Shown here one piece after another: positions 7,898 through 16,636 of a stretch of DNA of 19,757 nt. The notes under the pieces are model-generated. The model was not told where the DNA came from, did not search any database, and was given only the letters and a program-made list of their open reading frames with translations. The position numbers were made by a program, and so were the translations under genes. Position 1 is the stretch's first letter. Each line of letters opens with the position of its first letter. The DNA comes from an uncultured bacterium (GTDB lineage: Bacteria; Patescibacteriota; Gracilibacteria; Absconditabacterales; Absconditicoccaceae), in contig CAJZIX010000014.1 in NCBI GenBank assembly GCA_916049765.1, forward strand, positions 1-19,757, given 5' to 3'.

Positions 7898-10033
7898 CTA
7901 TCCAAGCTTTCTTTTTACGGCAATTTTCCCATCAAAACCAATCTGAGAAATTACAACATTGATCATCTCTCCAACCTTGAAATGTTTTTCAAGTCCATCA
8001 GTAAACTTCTGACCAAGATTAGAAACATGACAGAGTCCTTGCTTTCCTTTTGGAAGCTGGACGAATAATCCATAGGCTTCTACCCTCACAATCTTTGCAT
8101 CAAATACTTGTCCTACTTCAAGATCTGTTGCAATCTCAAGGATCAGATTTTTAGCCTTTTCAATCATTTCTTGCTTTTCATGAGTAAGGAAGCAGGTTCC
8201 ATCATCCTCAAAGTCAATCTTGATATTATCGCATTGTTCAATAATTTTATCGATCATCTCTCCACCCTTTCCAATAACTTCCTTGATTTTCTCAGGTTTA
8301 ATCTTAAAGACATGAATCTTTGGTGCGTATTCTTTTACTTGGGCTCTCGGAGCTGGAATGGTTTCTAGCATAAAGTCCATAATCTCTTTGTATCCCTCAC
8401 TCGCTCTATCAATCGTTTCATGCACAATATCCAAAGTCAGACCTTTGAGTTTGGTATCAAGCTGGATCGCGGTGATTCCTTCTTTAGTTCCTGCAACTTT
8501 GAAGTCCATATCTCCAGTGAAATCCTCAGTTGCCATAAGGTCATTAAGCACCATATGCTTGGTTACTGCTCCGTTTTCGTCCGTTTCAGTCATAAGTCCC
8601 ATTGCAATTCCTGCAACTGGCTTCTTGAGCGGAACTCCAGCATCCATAAGGGCAAGCGTAGAACCACATACGGATCCCATACTGGTTGAACCTCCAGATC
8701 CAAGGCATTCTGAAACCACTCTGATAGAGTATGGGAAATCTTCTTTGCTTGGAATCATATTTTCAAGGGCTTTTTCTGCCAATCTTCCGTGTCAGATTTC
8801 TCTTCTTCCTGTTCCTCTCATAGCTTTTGCTTCTCCAGTAGAGAAAGGAGGAAAGTTATAGTGATGGAAATATCTCTGCTCAACATCGTTATGCTCCATA
8901 TCTTCAAGGACGAGGTAATCTTTTGGTCCTCCGAGCGTTACGGTAGAAAGCACCTGCGTATCTCCTCTTCGGAAAAGTCCAGAACCATGTACCCTTGGGA
9001 GATTGTCCGTTTCACAGAAAAGCGGTCTAATATCTTTGATTTGTCTGTCGTCAATTCTCTTTCCTGTAGCGAGGGTTCTGCTTCTGATGAAACCTTTCAC
9101 CGTATTGAAAACTGCCATCTTGATCTTGCTTTCAGTGTATTCTTCTGCATCTTCGGATTCAACTTTTTCTTTTACTGCTTCTAAAGCTTCTTTTTCATAC
9201 TGACTGAAAAGATCGTTGAAAGGTACTTTAGTATTTCCAGCAAGGGCTTGCAGCTTTTCATCGGTCAAGAGTGTTTTTACAAATGCCATCGTTGCTTTAC
9301 TTGGCTTATTGAAAGTGATTTCTTTCTGCTGAATGTCTAAGGTCTTCAAGAAATCAAGCTGAAGATCACAGGCCTCATCAATCACTTTTTGTCCAAGCGT
9401 GAAGGCCTGCTTCATAAGCTCATCAGGGAATTCAAGCGATTCACATTCAATCATATTGATAGAGCCTTTCTTTCCTGCTACCAAAAGATTTAATTCAGAT
9501 TTTTCCAACTGTTCTTTGGTAGGATTTACGATAAATTCCCCATCAAGATATCCGATCTGAGCTGCACCTACGGGACCATCAAAAGGGATCCCTGCCGCCA
9601 TAATAGAAAGCGAAGCTCCGATAATATCCATCACTCCAAGGCTGATTTCATGATCAAGTGCAAGTGGAGTCACAGAGATTACGACATCGTTGATCATCCC
9701 CTTTGGAAACATCGGTCTGAGCGCTCTATCAGTGAGCCTCGCATAAAGAATCGCCTGATCAGAAGGTCTTCCTTCTCTCCTTCTATAGACTGCACCTCCA
9801 ATCCTTCCAGCAGCAGAATAACTTTCTCTCATATCAATCATGAGCGGCAAAAAGTCCATGCCTTCTCTCGGATTTTTCTCCATTACGGTTGAGTAGAGAA
9901 GCACATTTTCTCCCATTTGCATTTTAATACTTGCATCAGCTTGCACTGCGAGTTTCCCCATTTCAAAGGAAACCGGTTTCCCATATCGCACGGTAGATTG
10001 ACGAGCGATTTCAAATTGTTTTTTTACGACCAT
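7898..10033 (-). CDS. pnp: Polynucleotide phosphorylase (PNPase)
   Basis: 711 residues, TAG stop. It degrades RNA 3' to 5' with phosphate. Two RNase PH-like halves are present; the first has YSAAGRIGGAVYRRREGRPS and RLTDRALRP, the second RVHGSGLFRRGDTQ, FPPFSTGEA, GSTSMGSVCGSTLALMDAGV and the acidic GDMDFKVAGT block of the active site. A KH domain follows with I-G-K-G-G near 587-591, then an S1 domain from about 639 (AYGLFVQLPKGKQGLCHVSNL region) to the end. One TGA (8792-8794 on the minus strand) encodes the Gly of R-E-I-G-H-G, invariant in the family. The start is the first ATG, giving the usual N-terminus. A leader of about 130 nt with two hairpins precedes it. Confidence 0.97.
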
Positions 10034-10043
10034 CGTTTTCGTA

Positions 10044-10132
10044 GAAAAAAATAAAAGCAGTGAGCTTTCCTCAGCACTGTTAAGACAGATTAAAAGGCAA
10101 AAAAATTTGAATTACTTTCCTGCTTTTTAATC
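10044..10132 (-). promoter_or_regulatory. Structured pnp mRNA leader with two hairpins
   Basis: On the minus strand, hairpin A pairs GATTAAAAAGCA (10132-10121) with TGCCTTTTAATC (10099-10088), 11 of 12 positions matching. Hairpin B pairs CAGTGCT with AGCTCACTG (10079-10058, 2-nt bulge) and is followed by a T-rich run. Both lie after the promoter and before the ATG at 10033. Leader hairpins with autoregulation are known for pnp in Escherichia coli; function here is inferred. Confidence 0.55.
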
Positions 10133-10165
10133 CACCACCGTGATGAGGAGATTACTCACTAGGAA

Positions 10166-10193
10166 AGTATAGTGTTTTGGGAGGAATTTGCAA
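10166..10193 (-). promoter_or_regulatory. Promoter for pnp
   Basis: On the minus strand TTGCAA (10193-10188), 16 nt, TATACT (10171-10166). Divergent from the promoter at 10218. Confidence 0.7.
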
Positions 10194-10217
10194 CAAAAGA
10201 AAAACTTAAGAATCTTC

Positions 10218-10245
10218 TTGCATTTTTAAAGGAATCTACTAGAAT
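10218..10245 (+). promoter_or_regulatory. Promoter for the rhodanese gene
   Basis: TTGCAT (10218-10223), 16 nt, TAGAAT (10240-10245), 27 nt before ATG 10273. Confidence 0.65.
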
Positions 10246-10272
10246 TTTATTGTTTATTATTACTTAGAAATA

Positions 10273-10668
10273 ATGAAGAAAACTTTAATTCTCCTTACCA
10301 TTATCCTTGCTTTTATGGGTACGCTTTTTGGAATATGGTATTTTAACTCTTCTCATTCTTGTAGTATTATTTTCGCTAAATGTAAGGAAAACACTCTTGA
10401 ACATAAGGAAAAAATCTATCTTGATGTACGTGAAGAGGAGGAATGGATTGCTGGACATGTAAAGGGAGCTTTACACATCAAGATGGAGGATATTTTTGCG
10501 GGGAACTATGCGAAGATTCCACAAACTGCACCAGTTTACGTATACTGCCGTTCTGGGCGCCGTGCAGGCGAAGTGATTCGTTTTTTAGAACAAAAAGGAT
10601 TTACAAATCTGATCAATGCTGGTGGTTTACTTGACTTGGAAGGAGTAGAAATTGTAGAAGGAAAATAA
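10273..10668 (+). CDS. Membrane-anchored rhodanese-like protein
   Basis: 131 residues, TAA stop, no TGA. An N-terminal hydrophobic helix (about 4-24) is a signal anchor or signal peptide, so the single rhodanese domain probably faces outside. The domain has YLDVREEEEWIAGHVKGALH (about 49-68) and the active-site loop V-Y-C-R-S-G-R-R-A, where the Cys would carry persulfide or act on thiols. The six-residue loop size is that of sulfurtransferases rather than Cdc25-type phosphatases. Two more Cys lie between anchor and domain (SHSC, AKC) and could form a disulfide. Physiological substrate unknown. Own promoter and terminator. Confidence 0.88.
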   Translation: MKKTLILLTIILAFMGTLFGIWYFNSSHSCSIIFAKCKENTLEHKEKIYLDVREEEEWIAGHVKGALHIKMEDIFAGNYAKIPQTAPVYVYCRSGRRAGEVIRFLEQKGFTNLINAGGLLDLEGVEIVEGK

Positions 10669-10680
10669 TTTCTATTTTTT
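10646..10680 (+). terminator. Terminator overlapping the rhodanese stop
   Basis: TAGAAATT (10646-10653) and AATTTCTA (10667-10674) form a perfect 8-bp stem around the stop codon, followed by TTTTTT. Confidence 0.65.
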
Positions 10681-10833
10681 AGTAGAGAAATTTTTGACAA
10701 ATAAAGTTATATTCACATATTTCTCTTGTTTTTTTAATTTCTTGTAAAAATAAGAAAGGGGATTTATAAATTTTGAGTAGAGAATTCAGAATGAGTTTCT
10801 AAATTCCAATATTAGAAATGTGGGAAATCTTAG

Positions 10834-11199
10834 AAAGGAATAGTCAATATTCAAAGAGCTACTTGAAATCAGCTTTGAGTTGCTCTTGATGGAGCGGAGA
10901 TTAAGATTAAAATTATTCATCCTACTACAGGATACTTCAGCACAGATAGATTTTTTGGTCATTATTTCAGAAAACTGTATTATTAGATTAAATATCATTA
11001 TCAGAAGGGAACTATTTTGGGTAGGAATCTTCATATTTGGTATGGGGTAGAAATTTGAGAAAGAGCAGAATTTTGAAACAATTTGAACTATGTTTATAAT
11101 AATGCTTTGAAAATGGTCTTATCTTTTGTAGAGATGACTTTTTCTTTTCTCTTTGTCTTGATTTGTTTGAGTTCCTCTTGTTTTTTTGTTTCTAAATAG
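10834..11199 (+). pseudogene. Decayed reading frame, unrecognised
   Basis: The 579 bases between the rhodanese and MATE genes hold no intact gene. One plus frame with TGA read as Gly is open from 10834 to 11199 apart from a single TAG at 10984. It reads protein-like on both sides: IHPTTGYFSTDRFFGHYF before the TAG and GTILGRNLHIWYG then GERAEFGNNLNYVYNNA after it. Its last part (from about 11113) is very hydrophobic. There is no clear start codon. A broken gene is the likeliest reading; chance openness in AT-rich DNA is possible. No family was recognised. Confidence 0.3.
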
Positions 11200-11206
11200 T
11201 TATAAT
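11178..11206 (+). promoter_or_regulatory. Likely promoter for the MATE gene
   Basis: TTGTTT (11178-11183), 17 nt, TATAAT (11201-11206), 47 nt before ATG 11254. A second candidate, TTGTAC (11213-11218), 16 nt, TTTACT (11235-11240), lies closer but has a weaker -10. Confidence 0.55.
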
Positions 11207-11253
11207 TCCTGTTTGTACTCGAAAAGTAGTGAATTTTACTTGTAATAATGCTT

Positions 11254-12600
11254 ATGGAAGCGGAAACAAAACAATTCTGAACACAAATGATTGGAAAACT
11301 CTTACTTAAGCAGTCGGCTCCAGCAGTGATTGGAATGCTTGTTCTGGCTTTATATAATTTTGTAGATTCAATCTTTATCTGACAATATGTCGGAATGGAG
11401 GGGCTTGCAGCAGCAAGTGTGGTGTTTCCTATTCAGATGATTATCTGAGCTTTTGCAATGGCATTTGGAGTAGGAACAGCATCTATTATTTCCAGAAGTA
11501 TCGGTGCAAAAGCCTATGAAAAGGTCTGACAAGTATTCGGAACCTTTCAGCTTTTGACATTTGGGTTTGTTGTGCTTTTGAGTGGAGTATCGCTTTTTTT
11601 TGTGCCACAGCTCTTGGATCTTTTCGGAGTAACGCCTGATAGTATGGAGTTTGCTAAGTCCTATGTGACCCCTTTATTATTAGGGGCAGTTTTTCTGGCT
11701 TTTGAAATGTCCAATAATAATATTATTAGATCGGTTGGGCACGCAACAACGAGTATGAAAATTATGCTTACGAGTGCAATTACTAATTTGATTCTGGATT
11801 TTGTTTTTATGAAGATGTTCAGTCTTGGAATGGCTGGAGCTGCTTGGGCGACAGTGATTTCTTGGTCTGTTTCCTGTGGAATGATGCTCTGGTATTATTT
11901 GAGTCCAAAAAATCTTATTCCGATCGCAATCAAGCATTTTCGTATCAATCTTCAGATTGCAAAAGAAATAATTCTGATTGGGCTACCGAGTTTTTTTAGG
12001 CAGATTGTGGCAAGTATGACGACAGCACTGATTAATAATTACCTCAGGAATTATGGGGGGACTGAAGCGATTGCTATCTATGGGATCGTTAATAAAGTGC
12101 TTCAGCTTTATATGATGCCAATGTTTGGAATCGTGCAGGGAATGCAACCGATCATTGGTTATAATTATGGAGCGAAAAACCTTGATCGTGTAAAGAAAGT
12201 TGTTCTTCTCTGAATTCAGATTTTGACTCTTTTTACAACTGCAATTTCTCTTATTTATTGGGTTGTTCCGACTTTTCTAGTACCTTTCTTTTCATCTGAT
12301 CCAGAGCTGATTGCTAAGACCGGGGAAGTACTCCAAATGGTCGTAGCGTGTTTTGCGGTAGTAGGATTTCAGGTGGTATCTTCTTCGATGTATCAGGCTT
12401 TGGGAATTGTAAAAAAGGCATTTATTTTAGCTTTGCTAAGACAGGTTATCGTCTTTATCCCAGTATTCTTTTTGATGCTTTGCTTGCGAGAGGATAAATT
12501 GCAGGCGATTTGGCTCAGTTTTCCAATTACAGATCTTATAGGAGTATTATTTACGATTCTGATTTTTGTCCCTGATTTTAAAAAGTTGAAATCAGTGTAA
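11254..12600 (+). CDS. MATE family efflux transporter
   Basis: 448 residues with five TGA read as Gly. It is hydrophobic throughout and fits twelve membrane helices. MATE marks are QSAPAVIGMLVLALYNFVDS (helix 1, about residues 19-38), FIGQYVG (Gly by TGA), MEGLAAASVVFP in helix 2, RSVGHATTSMKI, LGMAGAAWATVIS, and in the second half GLPSFFRQIVAS, GIVQGMQPIIGYNYGA and ALGIVKKAF. Such proteins export cationic drugs or metabolites using Na+ or H+ gradients; the substrate cannot be told from sequence. ATG 11248 is in frame and could be the start instead (M-L-M-E-A). Downstream tmk has a possible promoter of its own. Confidence 0.93.
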
Positions 12601-12610
12601 CAGATTTCTC

Positions 12611-12638
12611 TTGTTTTTCTCACAAGGACTCTTACATT
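12611..12638 (+). promoter_or_regulatory. Possible promoter for tmk
   Basis: TTGTTT (12611-12616), 16 nt, TACATT (12633-12638), 30 nt before ATG 12669. Right spacing, but a less typical -35 than others in the window. Confidence 0.4.
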
Positions 12639-12668
12639 TGGATCTGATTTTATTTTCTTATGCTTTGA

Positions 12669-13352
12669 ATGATGCTAAAAAGAGGGAAACTGATCGTTAT
12701 TGATGGAACGGATGGAAGCGGAAAGAAAACCCAAACCGAACTTCTCGTCCATCGTCTCAAATCTGAGGGCTACCAGGTAGAAAAAATTGATTTTCCGCAG
12801 TATGGAAAGAAATCAGCAGGTCCTACGGAAGAATATCTCAATGGGCATTATGGCGATGCGAATGCGGTCACGCCCTATCAGGCTTCGGTGCTCTATGCGG
12901 TAGATAGGTTTTCGGCTTCTTTTCAGATCAGGAAATGGCTTGATGAGGGGAAGATCGTAGTTTCTGATCGTTATGTATCGGCGAATATGGGGCATCAAGC
13001 AGGGAAAATTGAGGATCTCGCAGAAAGGGAGCGTTTCTTGGCGTGGCTGGAGGACTTGGAATACAGGATCTTCAAAATTCCTCGCCCTGATCTTCAGATT
13101 TTTCTCTCTTTAGATCCAGAAATAAGTAGAAATCTGGCCTTGAAGGTTGAGAAGCCCAATATGGACAAATCCAAAGATGTGCATGAAAACGATGCCGAAC
13201 ATATGAGAAAGGCAAGCGAAGCCTTCCACTATGTCGCAGAGAAATATGGGCGAATCCAGATTGCCTGTGCTGAGCAAGGCGAGATGAAAACGAGAGAAAT
13301 GATTGCGGAGGAATTGTATGCACAAGTGTGTCCTTTGCTTTCAAAGGAGTAA
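12669..13352 (+). CDS. tmk: Thymidylate (dTMP) kinase
   Basis: 227 residues, TAA stop, no TGA. It phosphorylates dTMP to dTDP. The P-loop is I-D-G-T-D-G-S-G-K-K-T-Q (about 11-22). The DRY-type motif VVSDRYVSANMGHQ (about 97-110) and the PRPDLQIFLSLD strand near 138 fit the family, and the LID region carries MDKSKDVHE. Length is normal. It looks more GC-rich than the MATE gene before it. The start ATG 12669 is one of several close in-frame Met codons (12660, 12669, 12672). It ends only 19 nt from the convergent gene at 13372 and no terminator is evident there. Confidence 0.93.
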   Translation: MMLKRGKLIVIDGTDGSGKKTQTELLVHRLKSEGYQVEKIDFPQYGKKSAGPTEEYLNGHYGDANAVTPYQASVLYAVDRFSASFQIRKWLDEGKIVVSDRYVSANMGHQAGKIEDLAERERFLAWLEDLEYRIFKIPRPDLQIFLSLDPEISRNLALKVEKPNMDKSKDVHENDAEHMRKASEAFHYVAEKYGRIQIACAEQGEMKTREMIAEELYAQVCPLLSKE

Positions 13353-13371
13353 AAGAAAAGTAGTATGATCC

Positions 13372-14232
13372 TTAGTATTTATCAAAAGGGCTTATTTCTC
13401 CAAAGTAATCCGTTCTAATGCCTCAAGTCACAGGAAGGCGTTTCTGATTTACATATACCAAACATTGTTTTTTTTCTGCTGAACACCAAACGGAATACTG
13501 AAAAACTTTTCTTAGCTCTTGTTTTGTGTTCTTTTTTTGTCTTTTGTAAGGGGTATAGACTGCAAAGTCTTTTCTACCCTCTGACTCTTCACTTTCTTTA
13601 CTAATAACCTGACTTGTAGCTTCCTGAGGATAAGCAAGTTTTGACCATTCTCTAATAAATTCCTCAATCTGCTGATAGGGTGGAGTTTCACGATAGCGAA
13701 CCATAAAAAAGAATGCGAACGCTTTACTCGTATGATCAGAGATTTCCTGTTTTTCAGGATGGTTAGCATCGTAAATACGAGAATAAAGGAAATTCCCTGA
13801 AGCGATCAGACTTCATTTTCTTTTTGGATCATGCTGTCCACTCCACCGATCTTCAATTGCTGGTTCTTTGATCCTAAGATTTCGGCTAGGGAGATAATAT
13901 TCTTTCAAAGATAGGGGAACCTGAATACAGTCTACATAGCTAAAAGTTCTCTTTCAAAGTCATGCTTCTTCCCTAGAGGGTTCTTCATAAATTTCACACT
14001 TAAATCCTGAAGCCGTCATTTGTTTGTGCCAGTTTCTATTCCACTCCAGGCTTCTTTCATTGCTCGTATAATAACTATGGATTGCATCAATCGTTGTTGG
14101 GATCAGTCTTTCTTGAATTTCTCCTGGAGAGATAAAAGTTAGAGCAGTGTTCGCTTCTCCAAAAGAGTACTGCTGAAAAGGGAAAAAGAACGATCGGATA
14201 GCCAAGAGCCATCACAAGAGGAGAGCAGACAT
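13372..14232 (-). CDS. Unrecognised protein with N-terminal membrane segment
   Basis: 286 residues with five TGA read as Gly, TAA stop. The first 20 residues (MSALLLGWLLAIRSFFFP) are hydrophobic and look like a signal anchor, so the rest is probably outside the membrane. The body is polar and rich in Lys, Glu, Tyr and Trp: SYYTSNERSLEWNRNWHKQM near 69-88, DRWSGQHDPKRKGS in the middle, and VWCSAEKKQCLVYVN near the end. Cys are few and spaced (about five), so disulfides are possible. No catalytic pattern was seen. Frame continuity over five TGA codons and a -10 box at 14270 support a real gene. No family was recognised. Confidence 0.7.
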
Positions 14233-14269
14233 ATCAGCAGTTATTGAAATAAATTACGGAACTGTGATA

Positions 14270-14275
14270 AGTATA
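14270..14275 (-). promoter_or_regulatory. -10 box upstream of the 14232 gene
   Basis: TATACT on the minus strand, 38 nt before the ATG. No good -35 at 16-17 nt. Confidence 0.35.
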
Positions 14276-14348
14276 TCATTGTGAAAAACAAGTTTGGAGA
14301 AGCAAGTTTGAAACCAGAAATCTTCCTTAATACTTTTTTAGACGAATG

Positions 14349-14373
14349 AAAAAAGGGGATTTTCTCCCCCTTT
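14349..14373 (-). terminator. Terminator after the DUF6261-like gene
   Basis: On the minus strand AAAGGGG, loop of eight, CCCCTTTTTT. It lies 56 nt beyond the stop of the gene ending at 14429. A palindrome GCTCTTTAAGAGC at 14410 lies between them. Confidence 0.7.
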
Positions 14374-14428
14374 CGTATAGCTTTCATTTCTGAGAACGGC
14401 TCCTAGAACGCTCTTTAAGAGCTTTGAG

Positions 14429-15217
14429 TTATGTCTGAGGCGTTCAAGGATTAGCAGAAGTGTTTTCCTCTTCCCAGCCTCCCTCTTCTGTCCATACTCC
14501 GAGCTGTGCTTTATGCTGTTTTCGTGCGAGGTTGGTATCTTCAATCAGTTTGTTCAATCTTAAGATAAAAGTCTGACTTTCTGATGTTGGGGTGATGAGA
14601 TTAAAGGCAAAGGCTTTCATACTCAAGAGCTGATAGCTTGCACTTAAACTTTCACGAAGTTTTTTGATAGGAAGTAGTGGATTTTCTACTTGTTTCGCCG
14701 AACGCGTTGCCAACTTTGTTTCATATTCAGTATTGATGGTTTTGATCTTGGTCAGCGCAGCGCTAAGTCCTAGTGTGGTGAAATGTGCTGCAAAATCAGC
14801 TTTCTCTGCATCAGCAAGGAATCCTTGAATCAAGATGGTTTCTTCACGCAGTGCTTTCTTGGGAAGATCAAGATACAGCTCTCTCAAAGCTAAAAGCGTT
14901 TCAGCGGCTTGTTTGATGGCGTCTTCCGGAGCATTCGTTTCATTGAGAATCTTGCTGAATACATAGCTCAAAAGCGTATCCCTCTGCTTGTCCAGCTCTT
15001 GGAGTTCCGTAGTCAGTTCATCCTTGCGGATCTGACGATTGGCATCCAGAAGTTGAGCAAGTGTCGGTCAAAATGGAGTCCATTCATCAGCTTTAAGTCC
15101 TAATTTTTCAAGAGGAGCCTGCTGAATGAGTTGAGAAAATGCACGCATAAATGCCGCATACGAAGTATTTGAGAGCTTGGCAAGCCCAATGCTTGGGAGG
15201 GTTGAGGTGGTAGCCAT
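14429..15217 (-). CDS. DUF6261-like protein of unknown function
   Basis: 262 residues with two TGA read as Gly. No signal peptide or membrane helix; it is mostly helical and charged. The plan resembles DUF6261, a family best known from Bacteroidota: an N-terminal LPSIGLAKLSNTSYAAFMRA, a central long-helix region with DANRQIRKDELTTELQEL, then RESLSASYQLLSMKAFAF and an end block TPTSESQTFILRLNKLIED. The last 30 residues are Gln/Glu/Gly/Trp rich (LGVWTEEGGWEEENTS). The family resemblance is from memory of its pattern. Function unknown; presence here suggests exchange with a Bacteroidota neighbour. The ATG at 15217 gives the full N-terminal block. Confidence 0.6.
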
Positions 15218-15303
15218 GATATTATGATAAGAAGATAAAAACTAAAGAGCTTTGAAGTCTGAATTTTGTCTTCTGTCTATCATTCTCTACATTTAGTACC
15301 AAC

Positions 15304-15359
15304 AAGAGGTCTTTTTTGCCTTTAAATTCTGTTCTAAGTCCTAGAAAGAGGTCTTTTTT
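15304..15359 (+). repeat. Direct repeat with terminator-like hairpin in the 15218-15379 gap
   Basis: AAGAGGTCTTTTTT occurs at 15304-15317 and 15346-15359. The second copy follows AAGTCCT and can pair with it (one mismatch), giving a terminator-like hairpin with a T tract. No plus-strand gene precedes it, so its purpose is unclear; it may shield the secreted-protein locus from readthrough. Nothing else is seen in this gap. Confidence 0.4.
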
Positions 15360-15379
15360 TCTTTATTTTTCTGAAATGA

Positions 15380-15529
15380 ATGTCTGATTGACTTCACTAT
15401 AGGAGTATGAGTGGGGATTACAAGAAGTTTAGATGCTTTTTAGATAAGGGGGATTGCAATAGCACTCTAAAAGAGTATAACAGCTTTTGCAAAAGTTATC
15501 AGAAGTGGTCATTAACAATAAACAATTAA
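15380..15529 (+). CDS. Small Cys-rich ORF, probable tail fragment of the secreted family
   Basis: 49 residues from ATG 15380 (or 40 from ATG 15407, which has AGGAG one base upstream), TAA stop. The core reads RCFLDKGDCNSTLKEYNSFC. Its K-x-R-C-F...D-C-N-S pattern resembles the Cys-rich tail of the next gene (LKKCWKWRDDTCGSYQDC). A related stretch at 16717 shares CNSTLK-x-Y-x-SFC with three synonymous changes and a codon-sized gap, a pattern of past coding selection. It may be a broken copy of the tail or a small protein of its own. A promoter motif overlaps it at 15454. Confidence 0.4.
15454..15481 (+). promoter_or_regulatory. Promoter for the secreted protein at 15586
   Basis: TTGCAA (15454-15459), 16 nt, TATAAC (15476-15481), in the pattern used elsewhere in the window. 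It lies inside the small Cys-rich ORF and about 105 nt before ATG 15586. Confidence 0.5.
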
Positions 15530-15585
15530 AAAAATAAAAATTTATGAATCTAGATAAATTCATTTTAAAATCTTACTTAAATAAT

Positions 15586-16551
15586 ATGGCTAAAAGAATT
15601 ATTATTTTAAGTTCTCTACTTCTTTTTTTTGGAGTAAGTTTCGCAAGAACAGATCCTGAGCTTTCTTATGATGAAGCAAAAAAAATCTGTGCTGAAATAC
15701 CTACAGGTATATACTATGAACATGATGCAGAATTTGAGAGTAATTGTAATTTTATACAATTCAATCACTTTCAGGGGAGAAGATTGGAGACTTCGTGAAA
15801 TCTAACATGATCTTCTCTGCAAGTATTTGATCAAATACTATGACTTTTATCAGAGATGTATCGTTCTTCTAAGAATAAAGAAAACACTCTCAACCAATTT
15901 CAGGAGATTTTGTTGTCTTGCGAACAGACATGAAAGACTGAAAGTATAAAGAAAGTTTGTTGAGCAATGCTTGATGAGTGGATTGGAAGAAAAATTAGAA
16001 AGTCCAAAATTACCCTAGGCGAACTTTTTAAGGTATTGCAACAGGAAAAAGAAATTAAATATCGTTTAGATACTGAAACTTGGGAACATTTTGTTCCACT
16101 AGATCATTGGCAGGTTTCCCCTAGTGAATCTAGTATCGGAGATTTTTTATTTTGACAGGTATATGATTGGAACTGAAATGGGAAAATAAATTATCATCAG
16201 CTTTGGATACTCAAACTAGGAGACACACATTGGCAACCTTTTGTATCTTTCACTCTCCCTCCCCAGTTACAAGATCAAAAAAATTATCAGGAAGCTTTTT
16301 TCTTCTGAGGAATAGCATTCAGTAATCATAAGCTACAGTATTTTCTTCCGATACCTATGAACCAAACCCATCATTATCTCGTTCCACAATATGAATTACA
16401 AAAAGAGGGAACTTGGAAGTTGAAAAAGTGTTGGAAATGGCGAGACGATACTTGTGGATCGTATCAAGATTGTAAACTCAAGCAAAAGAAGCTTCCCCTT
16501 AAGCAATGTAAAAATCTTTGAATTACGCTGACAACGACTCTTTGAAAATAA
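15586..16551 (+). CDS. Secreted protein of the GDTHWQPFVS family, copy 1
   Basis: 321 residues, TAA stop, ten TGA read as Gly, about half of all its glycines. The start MAKRIIILSSLLLFFGVSFA is a typical signal peptide; an in-frame ATG at 15544 would add 14 residues before it. The mature part has Cys pairs (KKIC, ESNC, LLSC, KKVC), a block HFVPLDHWQVSPSESSIGDF, LFG, then LGDTHWQPFVSFT, VPQYELQKEGTWKLKKC, and a Lys/Cys-rich tail with C-x5-C type spacing. The gene at 18938 is a full-length paralog, aligned from SIKKVC..LDEWIGRKI onward. No known family was recognised, so a lineage-specific exported or surface protein is the best description. A terminator follows directly. Confidence 0.78.
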
Positions 16552-16556
16552 TCTAG

Positions 16557-16580
16557 TCCCTCGCAATGAGGGATTTTTTC
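16557..16580 (+). terminator. Terminator after secreted copy 1
   Basis: TCCCTC (16557-16562), loop GCAAT, GAGGGA (16568-16573) and a T tract, 5 nt after the TAA. Confidence 0.85.
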
Positions 16581-16636
16581 TTTCTTTCCCAATTCTTTGA
16601 AGAGGAGCTTTAATCTTTTTTCATTATCTCCAATAC

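Noticed and set aside
8358..8861. Long plus-strand frames opposite pnp
   Set aside because: The minus strand encodes a complete PNPase with KH and S1 domains; the opposite frames are Ser-rich shadows.
10786..11034. Minus-strand 82-codon frame in the gap before the MATE gene
   Set aside because: Low-complexity Ser/Asn/Ile composition and no promoter; the plus frame through the same region reads more like protein.
15304..15359. CRISPR-like direct repeat
   Set aside because: Only two short copies of a T-rich 14-mer, better explained as terminator-like sequence. No repeat-spacer array was seen anywhere in the window.
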